From: Chryseobacterium defluvii
GTDB taxonomy: Bacteria; Bacteroidota; Bacteroidia; Flavobacteriales; Weeksellaceae
Assembly: GCF_003634775.1 (NCBI RefSeq)
Contig: NZ_RBXB01000001.1
Span: 992,001-1,056,000 of the forward strand
Length of the DNA: 64,000 bases
Direction of reading: 5' to 3'
The position numbers and the translations under genes were made by a program. Shown here piece after piece: positions 1 through 9,470 of this stretch. How positions within the stretch are numbered: position 1 is the first letter of the stretch; each line of letters begins with the position of its first letter. The notes beneath the pieces are model-generated. The model was given only the letters and a program-made list of their open reading frames with translations, made no database searches and had not been told where the DNA came from.

Positions 1-870
1 TGGGGAATCGGTGACCTTGTAGGAGTTATCAATTCAATAGGAGAAGGGGAAATAAAAAGCCTGATGGAAGAATACGAATCTTCTTATCACATAGCAGCAT
101 CTCTTTTGGAAGGAGGTGCCAACAGAAGCTCACTTCACACCGCCGCAAAAATTGAATTAGGACTTGAAAAGTTTTTAAAAGATGGAGGATTTAAAGGATT
201 TTCAGATACCTTTGAAGACCTTCACGGGTTGGAGCAGCTGCCGGGAATTGCAGTACAGCGCCTGATGCAGAAAGGATACGGATTTGCAGGAGAAGGAGAC
301 TGGAAAACAGCAGCATTGGTACGTGCCATGAAAACAATGGGGCAGGGCCTTGAAGGAGGAAATGCTTTTATGGAAGATTACACCTATCATCTGGATCCTT
401 CCAATCCTTCCATTTTAGGCTCCCATATGCTGGAAGTAGATCCTGTTCTGGCCGCCGGAAAACCTTCATGTGAGATTCATCCGCTGGGAATCGGGGGAAA
501 AGCTGACCCGGTTCGTCTTGTTTTTAATTCCAGAGGAAATATTGACTCTCTGAACGCTGCATTGATGGACTTTGGAAACCATTTCAGACTGCTGATCAAC
601 AAAACCAGAGCATTGGAAATTACAGAAGAGCTGCCAAAACTTCCGGTAGCAAGAGTTTTATGGAAACCTCTTCCTGATTTATATACGGCTGCAGAAGCCT
701 GGATACTGGCAGGAGGAGCACATCATACATGTTACAGTGAAAATATTTCAGCAGAGCAGCTGGAAGATTTTGCTGAGATAGCAGGAATTGAATCATTAGT
801 CATTGATGAAGATACCAGAATGCGTGATTTTAAAAATACACTTCGTTGGAATGAAATGTATTATCGTTAA
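1..870 (+). CDS. araA: L-arabinose isomerase, C-terminal part (5' end outside window)
   Basis: The frame is open from base 1 to the stop at 870, about 289 residues; the family is about 500 residues, so the N-terminal two fifths lie upstream. AraA interconverts L-arabinose and L-ribulose in the cytoplasm. The hallmark blocks of the metal-binding active site are all present: GEGDW, FMEDY, GSHMLEV and GGAHHT, which carry the two catalytic Glu and two metal-ligand His of the family, as well as HPLGIGGK. The first in-frame ATG in the window (64) is internal and is not the start. It is followed after 27 bases by a mutarotase and a symporter on the same strand, consistent with an arabinose operon. 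Identification is secure. Confidence 0.95.
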   Translation, partial: WGIGDLVGVINSIGEGEIKSLMEEYESSYHIAASLLEGGANRSSLHTAAKIELGLEKFLKDGGFKGFSDTFEDLHGLEQLPGIAVQRLMQKGYGFAGEGDWKTAALVRAMKTMGQGLEGGNAFMEDYTYHLDPSNPSILGSHMLEVDPVLAAGKPSCEIHPLGIGGKADPVRLVFNSRGNIDSLNAALMDFGNHFRLLINKTRALEITEELPKLPVARVLWKPLPDLYTAAEAWILAGGAHHTCYSENISAEQLEDFAEIAGIESLVIDEDTRMRDFKNTLRWNEMYYR

Positions 871-897
871 TTAATTTTAAAAAATATGTAAATAATT

Positions 898-2055
898 ATG
901 AAAGAAATAACATATAATAGCATTTTTATTTTATTATTTTTAATTATTTTCGGCTGCAAAAAAGAAAATAATAAACAGGATATTTCAGGGAAAATGGAGA
1001 ATGTTCATACTTCAGACTATGGAATTACGCCAAAAGGCGATTCTATTAAAAAATACACGTTGACCAATAAAAACGGGATGAAAATTGAGGTCATCAACTT
1101 CGGAGGAATTATCACTTCTTTAACCGCTCCGGACAGAAACGGGAAATACGAAGATGTGGTACTCGGCTTTACAAAACCCGAAGGATATTTTGAGGGTAAT
1201 CCTTATTATTTCGGTGCTTTGATCGGAAGATACGGCAACAGGATTGCCAATGCAAAATTCTCGCTGGAGGGTAAAACATTCGAAATTGATAAAAATGATG
1301 GTCCCAACAGTCTTCACGGAGGAAAAGAAGGATTTCATACCAGATTCTGGAATATCGAAGTTGTAAAGGATGCAAAATTTCCGACATTGAAATTATCTTA
1401 TACCAGTGCAGACGGTGAAGAAGGTTATCCGGGAAAATTAACAACAACCGTTTTCTACACCCTTACGGATGACAATGCTTTGGAAATTTCCTATGAAGCA
1501 GAAACCGATAAACCTACAGTGGTGAATCTTACCCAGCATTCTTATTTTAACCTGTCTGGGAATTTTACAAAAACGATTACCGATCATGAATTGCAGATCA
1601 ATGCAGATCATTTTCTTCCGGTCAATGAAACTCTGATTCCAACCGGTGAACAGAAAGCTGTAAAAGGAACTCCTTTTGATTTTACGGTTTCAAAGTCTAT
1701 CGGAAAAGAAATCAATGCAGACGATGATCAGCTGAAAAAAGGAAAAGGGTATGACCACAACTGGATTCTGAACGGAAAAGGTCTCAGAAGCATCGCCAAA
1801 GTCTATCATCCAGAAACAGGAAGAATTATGGAAGTTTTTACAGATGAACCCGGTGTGCAGTTTTATTCCGGAAATTTTCTTGACGGAAAATTTGATACCA
1901 AAACAGGAGGTAAAAATGAATTCAGAACAGGATTCTGTCTGGAGACACAGCATTTCCCGGACTCACCAAATCAGTCTTCTTTTCCTTCCACAGAATTGAA
2001 GCCCGGACAGAAGTACCAGTCTAAAACCATCTATAAATTCTCTGTTAAAAAGTAA
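898..2055 (+). CDS. galM: Aldose 1-epimerase (mutarotase), predicted lipoprotein
   Basis: This 385-residue protein has an N-terminal hydrophobic stretch ending in a lipobox (IIFGC, Cys20), so it is probably a lipoprotein facing the periplasm. Aldose 1-epimerase interconverts alpha and beta anomers of aldoses. The expected catalytic positions are visible: His140 in SLHGG, His214 in TQHSYFNL, Asp286 in GYDHNW and the general base Glu349 in CLETQHFP. The gene lies 27 bases after araA and 3 bases before the symporter gene, so the three are probably co-transcribed. A periplasmic mutarotase would supply the right anomer of arabinose, xylose or galactose to the transporter; the actual sugar is inferred from context only. 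Confidence 0.93.
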   Translation: MKEITYNSIFILLFLIIFGCKKENNKQDISGKMENVHTSDYGITPKGDSIKKYTLTNKNGMKIEVINFGGIITSLTAPDRNGKYEDVVLGFTKPEGYFEGNPYYFGALIGRYGNRIANAKFSLEGKTFEIDKNDGPNSLHGGKEGFHTRFWNIEVVKDAKFPTLKLSYTSADGEEGYPGKLTTTVFYTLTDDNALEISYEAETDKPTVVNLTQHSYFNLSGNFTKTITDHELQINADHFLPVNETLIPTGEQKAVKGTPFDFTVSKSIGKEINADDDQLKKGKGYDHNWILNGKGLRSIAKVYHPETGRIMEVFTDEPGVQFYSGNFLDGKFDTKTGGKNEFRTGFCLETQHFPDSPNQSSFPSTELKPGQKYQSKTIYKFSVKK

Positions 2056-2058
2056 ACT

Positions 2059-3786
2059 ATGGAAAAATTAGCAACTATTGATATCATCATATTCCTGATC
2101 TATTTCGTAGTGGTAGCTTCCTACGGATTATGGATCTATAAAAAGAAGAAATCTGAATCTACGGGGAGTAAAGATTATTTTCTGGCAGAAGGATCTTTGA
2201 CCTGGTGGGCTATCGGAGCCAGTTTAATAGCCTCCAACATTTCTGCGGAACAGTTTATCGGGATGAGCGGTGAAGGTTTCTTTGTCGGAATTGCCGTTGC
2301 TGCTTACGAATGGATTGCTGCCGTTGCACTGATCATCATCGCGGTCTGGTTTATTCCGATCTATCTTAAAAATAAGATCTATACCATGCCTCAGTTTCTG
2401 GAAAGAAGGTATAACAAGTCTGTTTCGCTGATTATGGCAGTATTCTGGCTGTTTCTGTATGTTATTGTGAATCTTACTTCCATTCTTTACCTTGGAGCTC
2501 TAGCTATTGATACTTTACTGGGAGGAGAACACCTTCACGGTATTATGATCGCTCTTTTGCTTATGGCCCTTCTGATCGGCCTTGGAGGGATGAAAGTAAT
2601 CGGGTATACAGACGTTATACAGGTAGCAGTCCTAATTATCGGCGGTTTTGCAACGGTTTATATGGCTTTACAGATTGTAGACCAGAGAATCAACGGAGCG
2701 GCTGTAGGAAATGCGCTGGCAGGATTCAATACCTTGATCAATGAGGCTCCACAGCATTTTAAGCTGATTCTTCAAAAACCAACAACTACCAATACTACTT
2801 TGGCAATGCCTCAGAATTTGGAAGTTCAAAAATATGTGGTATTACCGGGTCTGGCCATGTATTTTGCAGGGCAGTGGATTGTTAACCTAAACTATTGGGG
2901 ATGCAATCAGTATATTACCCAAAGAGCTTTGGGAGCAGACCTGAAAACAGCAAGAACAGGAATTTTATTTGCCGGTTTTCTGAAATTATTCATGCCTGTG
3001 ATCGTAATGCTTCCGGGAATTGCGGCTTATGTTTTATATTCCAAAGGACACCTTCCGGGATTCAACGGGGTGAAAGACGGAGCATACTCTGCAATATTGG
3101 GATTCTTACCTGTAGGACTTAAAGGATTGGCAATTGCAGCATTGACAGCAGCGATTGTAGCCTCACTGGCAGGAAAGGTGAACAGTATTTCAACCATTTT
3201 TACACTGGATATCTATAAGAAATACCTTAAAACAGATGCCACCGAAATCCAGATGGTGAGAACAGGGCGCTGGGTCATTATTATTGCGATGATGGCAGCA
3301 TTGGCCTTTACCTGGACAGATGTTTTGGGAATTGGCGGAGAAGGCGGATTCACATTTATTCAGAAATATACAGGCTTTATCAGTCCGGGAGTTTTTGCCA
3401 TGTTCCTTCTGGGAATGTTCTGGAAAAGAACGACGGGTACAGCTGCTCTTGTAGGAGTTATCTTAGGATTTGTCCTGGCGATCTTCTTTAACAGTTTTGC
3501 CGTAGAAATTTTCGGAAAAGAGACGTGGATGTATACAGCATTTACTTATGAAAAGCTTGAGAATGGAGTGGTTCATACGATTACCGAGATTCCTTTCCTG
3601 ATCAATATGGGATGGTCATTTTTTATCACCATAATCGCCATGATACTGATCAGTCTTGCAGGTCCGAAAATTAATCCTAAAGCCTTTGCCATTGATGTGA
3701 CCATGTTTAAAGTAGACAACAGGACTTTAGTCTTGATTGTGCTGACATTGCTTTTACTGACCGCATTATATGTAAGATTTTGGTAG
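2059..3786 (+). CDS. Sodium:solute symporter, SGLT-like sugar transporter
   Basis: A 575-residue polytopic membrane protein of the SSS family with about 14 hydrophobic segments. The N-terminal region carries the YFLAEGSLTWWAIGAS block followed by SNISAEQFIGMSGEG, which closely matches the sodium/galactose transporter vSGLT subgroup. It begins three bases after the mutarotase stop and is clearly coupled to it. Position next to araA suggests L-arabinose or a related pentose or galactose as substrate, but this cannot be told from sequence. A bidirectional terminator follows about 110 bases downstream. Confidence 0.93.
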   Translation: MEKLATIDIIIFLIYFVVVASYGLWIYKKKKSESTGSKDYFLAEGSLTWWAIGASLIASNISAEQFIGMSGEGFFVGIAVAAYEWIAAVALIIIAVWFIPIYLKNKIYTMPQFLERRYNKSVSLIMAVFWLFLYVIVNLTSILYLGALAIDTLLGGEHLHGIMIALLLMALLIGLGGMKVIGYTDVIQVAVLIIGGFATVYMALQIVDQRINGAAVGNALAGFNTLINEAPQHFKLILQKPTTTNTTLAMPQNLEVQKYVVLPGLAMYFAGQWIVNLNYWGCNQYITQRALGADLKTARTGILFAGFLKLFMPVIVMLPGIAAYVLYSKGHLPGFNGVKDGAYSAILGFLPVGLKGLAIAALTAAIVASLAGKVNSISTIFTLDIYKKYLKTDATEIQMVRTGRWVIIIAMMAALAFTWTDVLGIGGEGGFTFIQKYTGFISPGVFAMFLLGMFWKRTTGTAALVGVILGFVLAIFFNSFAVEIFGKETWMYTAFTYEKLENGVVHTITEIPFLINMGWSFFITIIAMILISLAGPKINPKAFAIDVTMFKVDNRTLVLIVLTLLLLTALYVRFW

Positions 3787-3896
3787 ATATTGAATATATG
3801 ACAAAAGTGAATGGTCAATAGTGAATTTGTTTCACCTGTCAATTTTTTAGAAATCCATCATTGACTTGCGAAGCAAAATTGAATTTCCACACACAA

Positions 3897-3928
3897 AAAA
3901 AAGGATGCAGAGAAGGTATCCTTTTTTT
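3897..3928. terminator. Bidirectional intrinsic terminator
   Basis: An A-run plus GGAT is paired with ATCC plus a T-run around an 11-base loop. It sits between the convergent ends of the symporter gene and the Nudix regulator gene and can terminate both. Confidence 0.75.
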
Positions 3929-3935
3929 ATTTAAG

Positions 3936-4622
3936 TTATATTTTAAACATAAATCCCTGTGAGATTTTTTTATTATATTTTTTTTCGTCAAAGCGGTAAA
4001 GGAAAGAACCTTTTCTGGATGAGGTCATGTCCTTTTTATTGGTGTTGACAAGGATATCCATACTGTTGATCTTGCTGGTAAAATTCCGCTTATCAAATTT
4101 TTCATCAAAAATAGCTTCATAAAGATTCTGAAGATCCTTCATGGTGAATTTTTCGGGGAGAAGCTCAAACCCTATAGGTCCTGTGGAAGCCCTTCTTCTC
4201 AGCCTGGCTACAGCATCCTTTACCATGTCATTATGATCGAAAATAAGGTCAGGTGCTTTCTGTAGCTCAACCCATTCTGCACTGTACTGCTCATTGATCT
4301 GAATATCTTTCTCAATATTGATCAGAGCATAATAGGAAATAGACATGATTCTGGCTGTTGGTTCACGTTTGATTTCCGTATAACATTTCAGCTGTTCAAG
4401 ATAAATGTTTTCAAGACCGGTCAACGTATACAAAACCCTGTTGGCAGCTTCATCCGAAGTCTCGTCACTGCCAATGAAGCCACCCATGAGTGACCATTCA
4501 CCCATCTGTGGTTCAAAATTTCTTTTTACTAAAAGGATTTTAAGATTTTCACCGTCAAAACCGAAAATGATACAGTCAACAGCGACAAGGTGTTTGGGAT
4601 ATTGGGAGTAATCCTCAGTCAT
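3936..4622 (-). CDS. Nudix-fold transcriptional regulator, AraR/NrtR type
   Basis: A 228-residue protein: a Nudix domain (about residues 8-140) followed by a winged-helix region (about 150-220). The Nudix box is degenerate. The expected REUxEE segment reads RVLYTL, so the acidic metal ligands are lost, as expected of family members that bind a sugar instead of hydrolysing nucleotides. In Bacteroides the related protein AraR represses arabinose and xylan genes and is released by L-arabinose. Here the gene stands between araA-galM-symporter and the divergent arabinoxylan operon, which fits the same role. The start ATG at 4622 lies about 17 bases after a -7 box. AraR is the best guess; another Nudix sugar regulator is possible. 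Confidence 0.85.
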   Translation of the reverse strand: MTEDYSQYPKHLVAVDCIIFGFDGENLKILLVKRNFEPQMGEWSLMGGFIGSDETSDEAANRVLYTLTGLENIYLEQLKCYTEIKREPTARIMSISYYALINIEKDIQINEQYSAEWVELQKAPDLIFDHNDMVKDAVARLRRRASTGPIGFELLPEKFTMKDLQNLYEAIFDEKFDKRNFTSKINSMDILVNTNKKDMTSSRKGSFLYRFDEKKYNKKISQGFMFKI

Positions 4623-5135
4623 CTTTTATATTTTATGACAAAGGTAAAGCTTTTATGGATACGATATTATATAAATGTGATTCATACACTTTTTAATCAG
4701 AATGATTTATTTCATTAAAATTATTCCTAAAGGATATTTTGGGAGCTAAAACAGTCATCAAAACCGGAAAATATCACTGAAATCAGGTTAATGATACATG
4801 AATTGAATGTTAAATTTGTGTTAAAGTCAAAGTTGATATTGATAATAATGAAGAAAGGGGACTTAATGTTAAAAATACGATAAGGTATTTACTATATCGT
4901 TGAAATTTTTATCAAAACATATCCTGAATTCATTTTCATAGGGAATCGCATGATTTTACGGTCTTGTTTTTCTGTAATTTAATTATCTTATTTTTTATGA
5001 TAAGGTAGACCTTTTTTTGTTATTTTTAAGGGCTTATGAATGCTTTTTAATGAGAAAATAACTGAATCAGATTCAGGAAATGTTTCGTATATAGATTCTT
5101 TCCATTATTTTAGAAATGTTGAATTAACATTTATA
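4623..5135. other. Divergent intergenic region between Nudix regulator and arabinoxylan operon
   Basis: A 513-base AT-rich gap without a convincing gene. It contains a -7-like box TAAATTTG on the plus strand (4811-4818), a direct repeat GATAAGGTA at 4879-4887 and 4999-5007, and a short dyad ACGATA/TATCGT near 4876-4900. A frame upstream-extending the GH127 gene opens at 5040 but lacks a signal peptide at its start, so translation more probably begins at 5136. This is the natural place for operators of the regulator. Confidence 0.5.
4639..4646 (-). promoter_or_regulatory. Candidate -7 promoter box of the Nudix regulator gene
   Basis: On the minus strand the sequence reads TACCTTTG, matching the Bacteroidota -7 consensus TAnnTTTG, about 17 bases before the ATG. 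No clear -33 TTTG is seen at the usual spacing. Confidence 0.45.
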
Positions 5136-7505
5136 ATGATCCCGAAACTTTCAGTTTTTTTATTGTGTCTTGCTTCATTTACCTCAGCCCAGGTTAAGGA
5201 GAAAGTCCATTATTTCCCTCTGGAAACTGTCAGGTTATCAGAGAGCGTTTTCAGCAAAGCAATGACGGCAGACCGTAAGTACCTGATGGCTTTGGAGCCG
5301 GATAGGTTGTTGGCTCCGTATCTTAAAGAAGCCGGACTGAAACCAAAAGCAAATAATTATCCTAATTGGGAAAATACAGGATTGGACGGCCATATAGGAG
5401 GACATTATGTTTCAGCATTATCCCTGATGTATGCTTCTACAGGAGATATAACAATAAAAGAGAGGGTTGATTACATGATCAGTGAATTGGAACTTTGCCA
5501 GAAAGAATCTCCGGACGGATACATTTCAGGAATTCCCGACGGGAAAAAGATCTGGAAAGAAATAAAACAGGGAAATATACGCGCTTCAGGCTTCGGTTTG
5601 AACGACCGCTGGGTACCTTTATATAATATTCACAAACTGTACTCAGGATTACGCGATGCCTATTGGTATGCAAAAAGTGAAAAAGCAAAGACAATGCTTA
5701 TCAGACTCACAGATTGGATGATAAATGAAGTGTCAGATCTTTCTGATGAGCAGATACAGGATATGCTGCGCAGTGAACATGGGGGACTCAACGAAGTTTT
5801 TGCAGATGTTTATGATATCACTCATGACCAGAAATATCTGAAACTGGCTCACCGATTTTCCCATCAGGCTATCCTTACTCCTCTTTTGACAGGAGAAGAT
5901 AAGCTTACAGGACTTCATGCGAATACACAGATTCCAAAAGTAATCGGATACAAGCGTATTGCCGATCTTGAAAATAACGAGTCCTGGAGTAATGCCGCTG
6001 ACTTTTTTTGGCATAACGTTACCGGGAAAAGATCTTCAGTTATTGGAGGCAATAGTGTCAGTGAACATTTTAATCCTGTCAATGATTTCAGCAGTATGAT
6101 AAAAAGTATTGAAGGTCCGGAGACCTGCAATACCTATAATATGCTCAAGCTGACCAAAGAGATGTTTGCAACGATGCCCGAATCTTATTATATAGATTAT
6201 TACGAAAAAGCATTATACAATCATATTCTTTCTACAGAAAATCATGATCAGGGAGGCTTCGTGTATTTTACACCGATGCGTCCGGGACACTATAGGGTTT
6301 ATTCACAGCCTCAGACCAGCTTCTGGTGTTGTGTAGGATCCGGAATGGAAAATCACGCCAAATATGGGGAAATGATTTACGCCCGATCGAATAAAGATTT
6401 ATATGTGAACTTATTTATCCCTTCCACATTGACATGGGAACAGCAGAAAGTAGTACTCCGCCAGGTCAATAACTTCCCGGAAGTTCCTGAAACAACACTG
6501 ATCTTTGATGCCGCAGGAAAATCAGAATTTGATTTAAAGGTGAGATGCCCGGAATGGACCACCCCTTCAGAAGTAAAAATTCTGATCAACGGAAAACAGC
6601 AGAAAGTACAGCGTGGTTCCGACGGCTATTTTACACTGACTAAAAAATGGAAAAAGAGAGATGTTGTGAAAATGATTCTACCGATGCATCTTTCCGCAGA
6701 ACAGCTGCCTGACCGCTCCAATTATTATGCATTCAAATACGGGCCTGTAGTCCTTGCTGCAAAATACGGAACCGATAACCAGCAGGGACTTCTTGCTGAT
6801 GACAGCAGAGGCGGCCATATTGCTCACGGTCCGCAGATCCCTTTAAATGAAATTCCTGTTATCCTTGGAAATCCTTCAGAAGTTGTCGACCATCTTAAAC
6901 CGGCTGATAAAAATCTGAATTTTACCCTCACAGGACTTTATCCATCTGAAAAGTTCAAAGAAGGGCTAAGTCTTGTGCCGTTTTACAATATTCAGGCAGA
7001 AAGGTATATCCTATACTGGCCTCAGGCGGACAAAAACGGAATAGAAAATACATTGAAGCAAAGAGCAAAAGAAGAAGCAGAAACCAGAAAGCTGGAGATG
7101 ATCACTGCTGATAAGGTCCAGCTGGGAGAACAGCAGCCGGAATCAGATCATTTTATAGAAAGCAAAGACTCGGGTACAGGATATATGGAAGACCGCCATT
7201 TCCGTGATGCCAAAGGCTGGTTCAGTTACCGGATGAAAAACGGAAAAAATGCTTCATACCTTTACCTGCTTTATTTTGATGCCAATATCAACCGTACACT
7301 GAATGTTGAGATCAATGGTGAAAAAATCATTGCTCAAAATCTGGAAGGAAAGTCAGGAGCTTTACCTCAATATCTGGCCGTTCCGATACCGGATTCAGAA
7401 AAGAAAAAAGAAAATCTTACCGTAAAATTCCTGGCAGACGAAAAACTCATGACTGCTAAAGTCATTGAAGTCCGGTTACTGACAGAAAATTACGAAAAGA
7501 AATAA
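5136..7505 (+). CDS. GH127 beta-L-arabinofuranosidase family protein
   Basis: Read from the ATG at 5136 this is a 789-residue protein with a signal peptide ending near TSAQ; an upstream ATG at 5040 would place 32 non-signal residues in front and is disfavoured. GH127 enzymes release beta-L-arabinofuranose from plant glycans. The zinc-cysteine active site of the family is visible: Glu329 and Cys331 in ETCNTYNML and Cys398-Cys399 in FWCCVGSGMENH; Cys398 corresponds to the nucleophile of the Bifidobacterium enzyme HypBA1. It is the first gene of a six-gene operon with gaps of 12-28 bases. Predicted periplasmic location makes it likely to act on imported oligosaccharides. The exact substrate within the family remains open. 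Confidence 0.93.
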   Translation: MIPKLSVFLLCLASFTSAQVKEKVHYFPLETVRLSESVFSKAMTADRKYLMALEPDRLLAPYLKEAGLKPKANNYPNWENTGLDGHIGGHYVSALSLMYASTGDITIKERVDYMISELELCQKESPDGYISGIPDGKKIWKEIKQGNIRASGFGLNDRWVPLYNIHKLYSGLRDAYWYAKSEKAKTMLIRLTDWMINEVSDLSDEQIQDMLRSEHGGLNEVFADVYDITHDQKYLKLAHRFSHQAILTPLLTGEDKLTGLHANTQIPKVIGYKRIADLENNESWSNAADFFWHNVTGKRSSVIGGNSVSEHFNPVNDFSSMIKSIEGPETCNTYNMLKLTKEMFATMPESYYIDYYEKALYNHILSTENHDQGGFVYFTPMRPGHYRVYSQPQTSFWCCVGSGMENHAKYGEMIYARSNKDLYVNLFIPSTLTWEQQKVVLRQVNNFPEVPETTLIFDAAGKSEFDLKVRCPEWTTPSEVKILINGKQQKVQRGSDGYFTLTKKWKKRDVVKMILPMHLSAEQLPDRSNYYAFKYGPVVLAAKYGTDNQQGLLADDSRGGHIAHGPQIPLNEIPVILGNPSEVVDHLKPADKNLNFTLTGLYPSEKFKEGLSLVPFYNIQAERYILYWPQADKNGIENTLKQRAKEEAETRKLEMITADKVQLGEQQPESDHFIESKDSGTGYMEDRHFRDAKGWFSYRMKNGKNASYLYLLYFDANINRTLNVEINGEKIIAQNLEGKSGALPQYLAVPIPDSEKKKENLTVKFLADEKLMTAKVIEVRLLTENYEKK

Positions 7506-7529
7506 AGCTGAAACAAAATTAAAAAACAG

Positions 7530-9443
7530 ATGTTTCCCATGAAAAACAGAACCCTATATTTATTATTTTTTCTTGCAGCCATTTGCAGTTTTGATGCAAA
7601 AGTAAGGCTGCCTGCTTTGGTTTCAGACGGAATGATTCTTCAGAGAAATCAGGATCTGAAGATCTGGGGATATGCAGATGTGGGAGAAAAAATTACGATT
7701 AAGTTTATCAATAAAGCTTATCATGCAACAGCGGATCAAAATGGCAACTGGACCCTTATGCTTCCAAAGCTTAATGCCGGCGGCCCATATACCATGATGA
7801 TTAATGAGATTACTCTTAAAGATATTCTTATTGGTGATGTGTGGGTAGCTTCAGGACAATCCAATATGGAACTTCCGATGCGCAGGCTGACACCTCTTTA
7901 TGAAAATGAAATTAAAAACGCCAATAATCAGAATATAAGATTTTTTACTGTTCCGCAGAAATATAATTTTAAAGCTCCGCAAAATGATCTTGACGGAGGG
8001 AAATGGGAAAGCACAAACCCTCAGACGATTCTTAATTTTTCCGGGGTTGCTTATTTCTTTGCCAAAGAACTGAATCAAAAAAATAAAGTTCCTGTAGGAA
8101 TTATTCATACCAGTCTGGGAGGCTCTCCTGTTCAGGCCTGGATGGATGAGAAATCACTGAAAAAATACCCGGAATATCTTGCTGAAGCAGAAAAATGGAA
8201 AAATGATGACCTGATACAATCTACAGAATCCCAGGAGAGATCATTAAGCAAAGCATGGTATGCAGAGCTGGATCAGAGTGACATCGGTTTCAATCAGCAC
8301 TGGGAAAAGGATAACACCAATGATTCCGGATGGAAAACCATGATGGTTCCGGGATCATGGGAAGATCAGGAAGACCCGTTTGACGGTTCGGTATGGTTCC
8401 GTAAAGAGATTATTCTGCCCAAAAGAGCAGACCAGAAAACAGCATTTTTAAATCTGGGAAGGATAAAAGATGCTGATGTTACTTACATCAATGGAATCAA
8501 AGTAGGAAATGTAACCTATGAATATCCGCCACGTTGGTATGACATTCCAAAAGGTGTTTTAAAAGAAGGAAAGAATATCATTACGGTAAGAGTCATCAAT
8601 GGCAGCGGAAAAGGACAGTTTATTGCTGATAAGCCGTATTATCTGGAAATCGACGGTCAAAAAACAGACCTTAAAGGCGAGTGGAAATATAAAACAGGAG
8701 CAAAAATGGAAAAAATGGCTCCCGGACAGACATTTATCCGCTGGAAACCGGTAGGGCTTTATAATGCGATGATTAATCCGCTGATCAATTATAAAATCAA
8801 AGGATTTATCTGGTACCAGGGCGAAAGCAATACAGGAAAACCAAAAGAATACGGGGATTTATTGTCAACAATGATCTCAGACTGGCGTTCAAAATGGAAT
8901 AAGAATGATCTGCCGTTCTTCATTGTACAGCTGGCCAATTTCATGGAGAAAAAAGATGAACCGATTGAAAGCAACTGGGCTGAGCTGAGAGAACAGCAAA
9001 GACAGGTTTCCCTTAATGTTCCTTATTCAGGACTTGCGGTAACGATTGATGTGGGAGAATGGAATGATATTCATCCGCTCAATAAAAAAGCTGTGGGTGA
9101 CAGGCTTGCTTTACAGGCCCTGAAAATCGGGGAAGGCAAAAAAATCATAGCTGACGGACCCGTTTATCAGTCGATGAAAACAGAAGGAAATATCATTATT
9201 CTATCCTTTAAACCCGGTACAGATGATCTGGTACAGGGAGAACTGAAAGGTTTTGCGATACAGCAGAAAGACAGCAGCTACCAATGGGCGAAAGCAGAAG
9301 CAAAAGGAAATAAAGTTATGGTATGGAATGATCAGGTTACCAGCCCTGTCAATGTACGTTATGATTGGGCAGACAACCCAGACGGCAATCTTAAAAACAA
9401 AAGCGGGCTTCCTGCTTCACCTTTTACAACAGAAAAAAATTAA
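7530..9443 (+). CDS. Sialate O-acetylesterase-like (SGNH) esterase with inserted jelly-roll domain
   Basis: A 637-residue exported protein with a signal peptide. ATG codons at 7530 and 7539 are both possible, the second giving the more typical signal peptide. SGNH blocks are present: SGQSN with the nucleophile Ser111, WYQGESN, and the catalytic Asp513-x-His515 pair in NDIHPLNK. Between the first and second blocks (about residues 235-410) is a GH2-like galactose-binding jelly-roll insertion. Proteins of this family placed in xylan operons act as acetyl-xylan esterases, removing O-acetyl groups so that xylanase and alpha-glucuronidase can work. That role is inferred from context. It lies 24 bases after GH127. 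Confidence 0.88.
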   Translation: MFPMKNRTLYLLFFLAAICSFDAKVRLPALVSDGMILQRNQDLKIWGYADVGEKITIKFINKAYHATADQNGNWTLMLPKLNAGGPYTMMINEITLKDILIGDVWVASGQSNMELPMRRLTPLYENEIKNANNQNIRFFTVPQKYNFKAPQNDLDGGKWESTNPQTILNFSGVAYFFAKELNQKNKVPVGIIHTSLGGSPVQAWMDEKSLKKYPEYLAEAEKWKNDDLIQSTESQERSLSKAWYAELDQSDIGFNQHWEKDNTNDSGWKTMMVPGSWEDQEDPFDGSVWFRKEIILPKRADQKTAFLNLGRIKDADVTYINGIKVGNVTYEYPPRWYDIPKGVLKEGKNIITVRVINGSGKGQFIADKPYYLEIDGQKTDLKGEWKYKTGAKMEKMAPGQTFIRWKPVGLYNAMINPLINYKIKGFIWYQGESNTGKPKEYGDLLSTMISDWRSKWNKNDLPFFIVQLANFMEKKDEPIESNWAELREQQRQVSLNVPYSGLAVTIDVGEWNDIHPLNKKAVGDRLALQALKIGEGKKIIADGPVYQSMKTEGNIIILSFKPGTDDLVQGELKGFAIQQKDSSYQWAKAEAKGNKVMVWNDQVTSPVNVRYDWADNPDGNLKNKSGLPASPFTTEKN

Positions 9444-9470
9444 TTTAACATAGAAAACCATACAAAATCA

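Noticed and set aside
5040..5135. Upstream start of the GH127 gene
   Set aside because: The 32 extra residues do not form a signal peptide, while the ATG at 5136 begins a good one.
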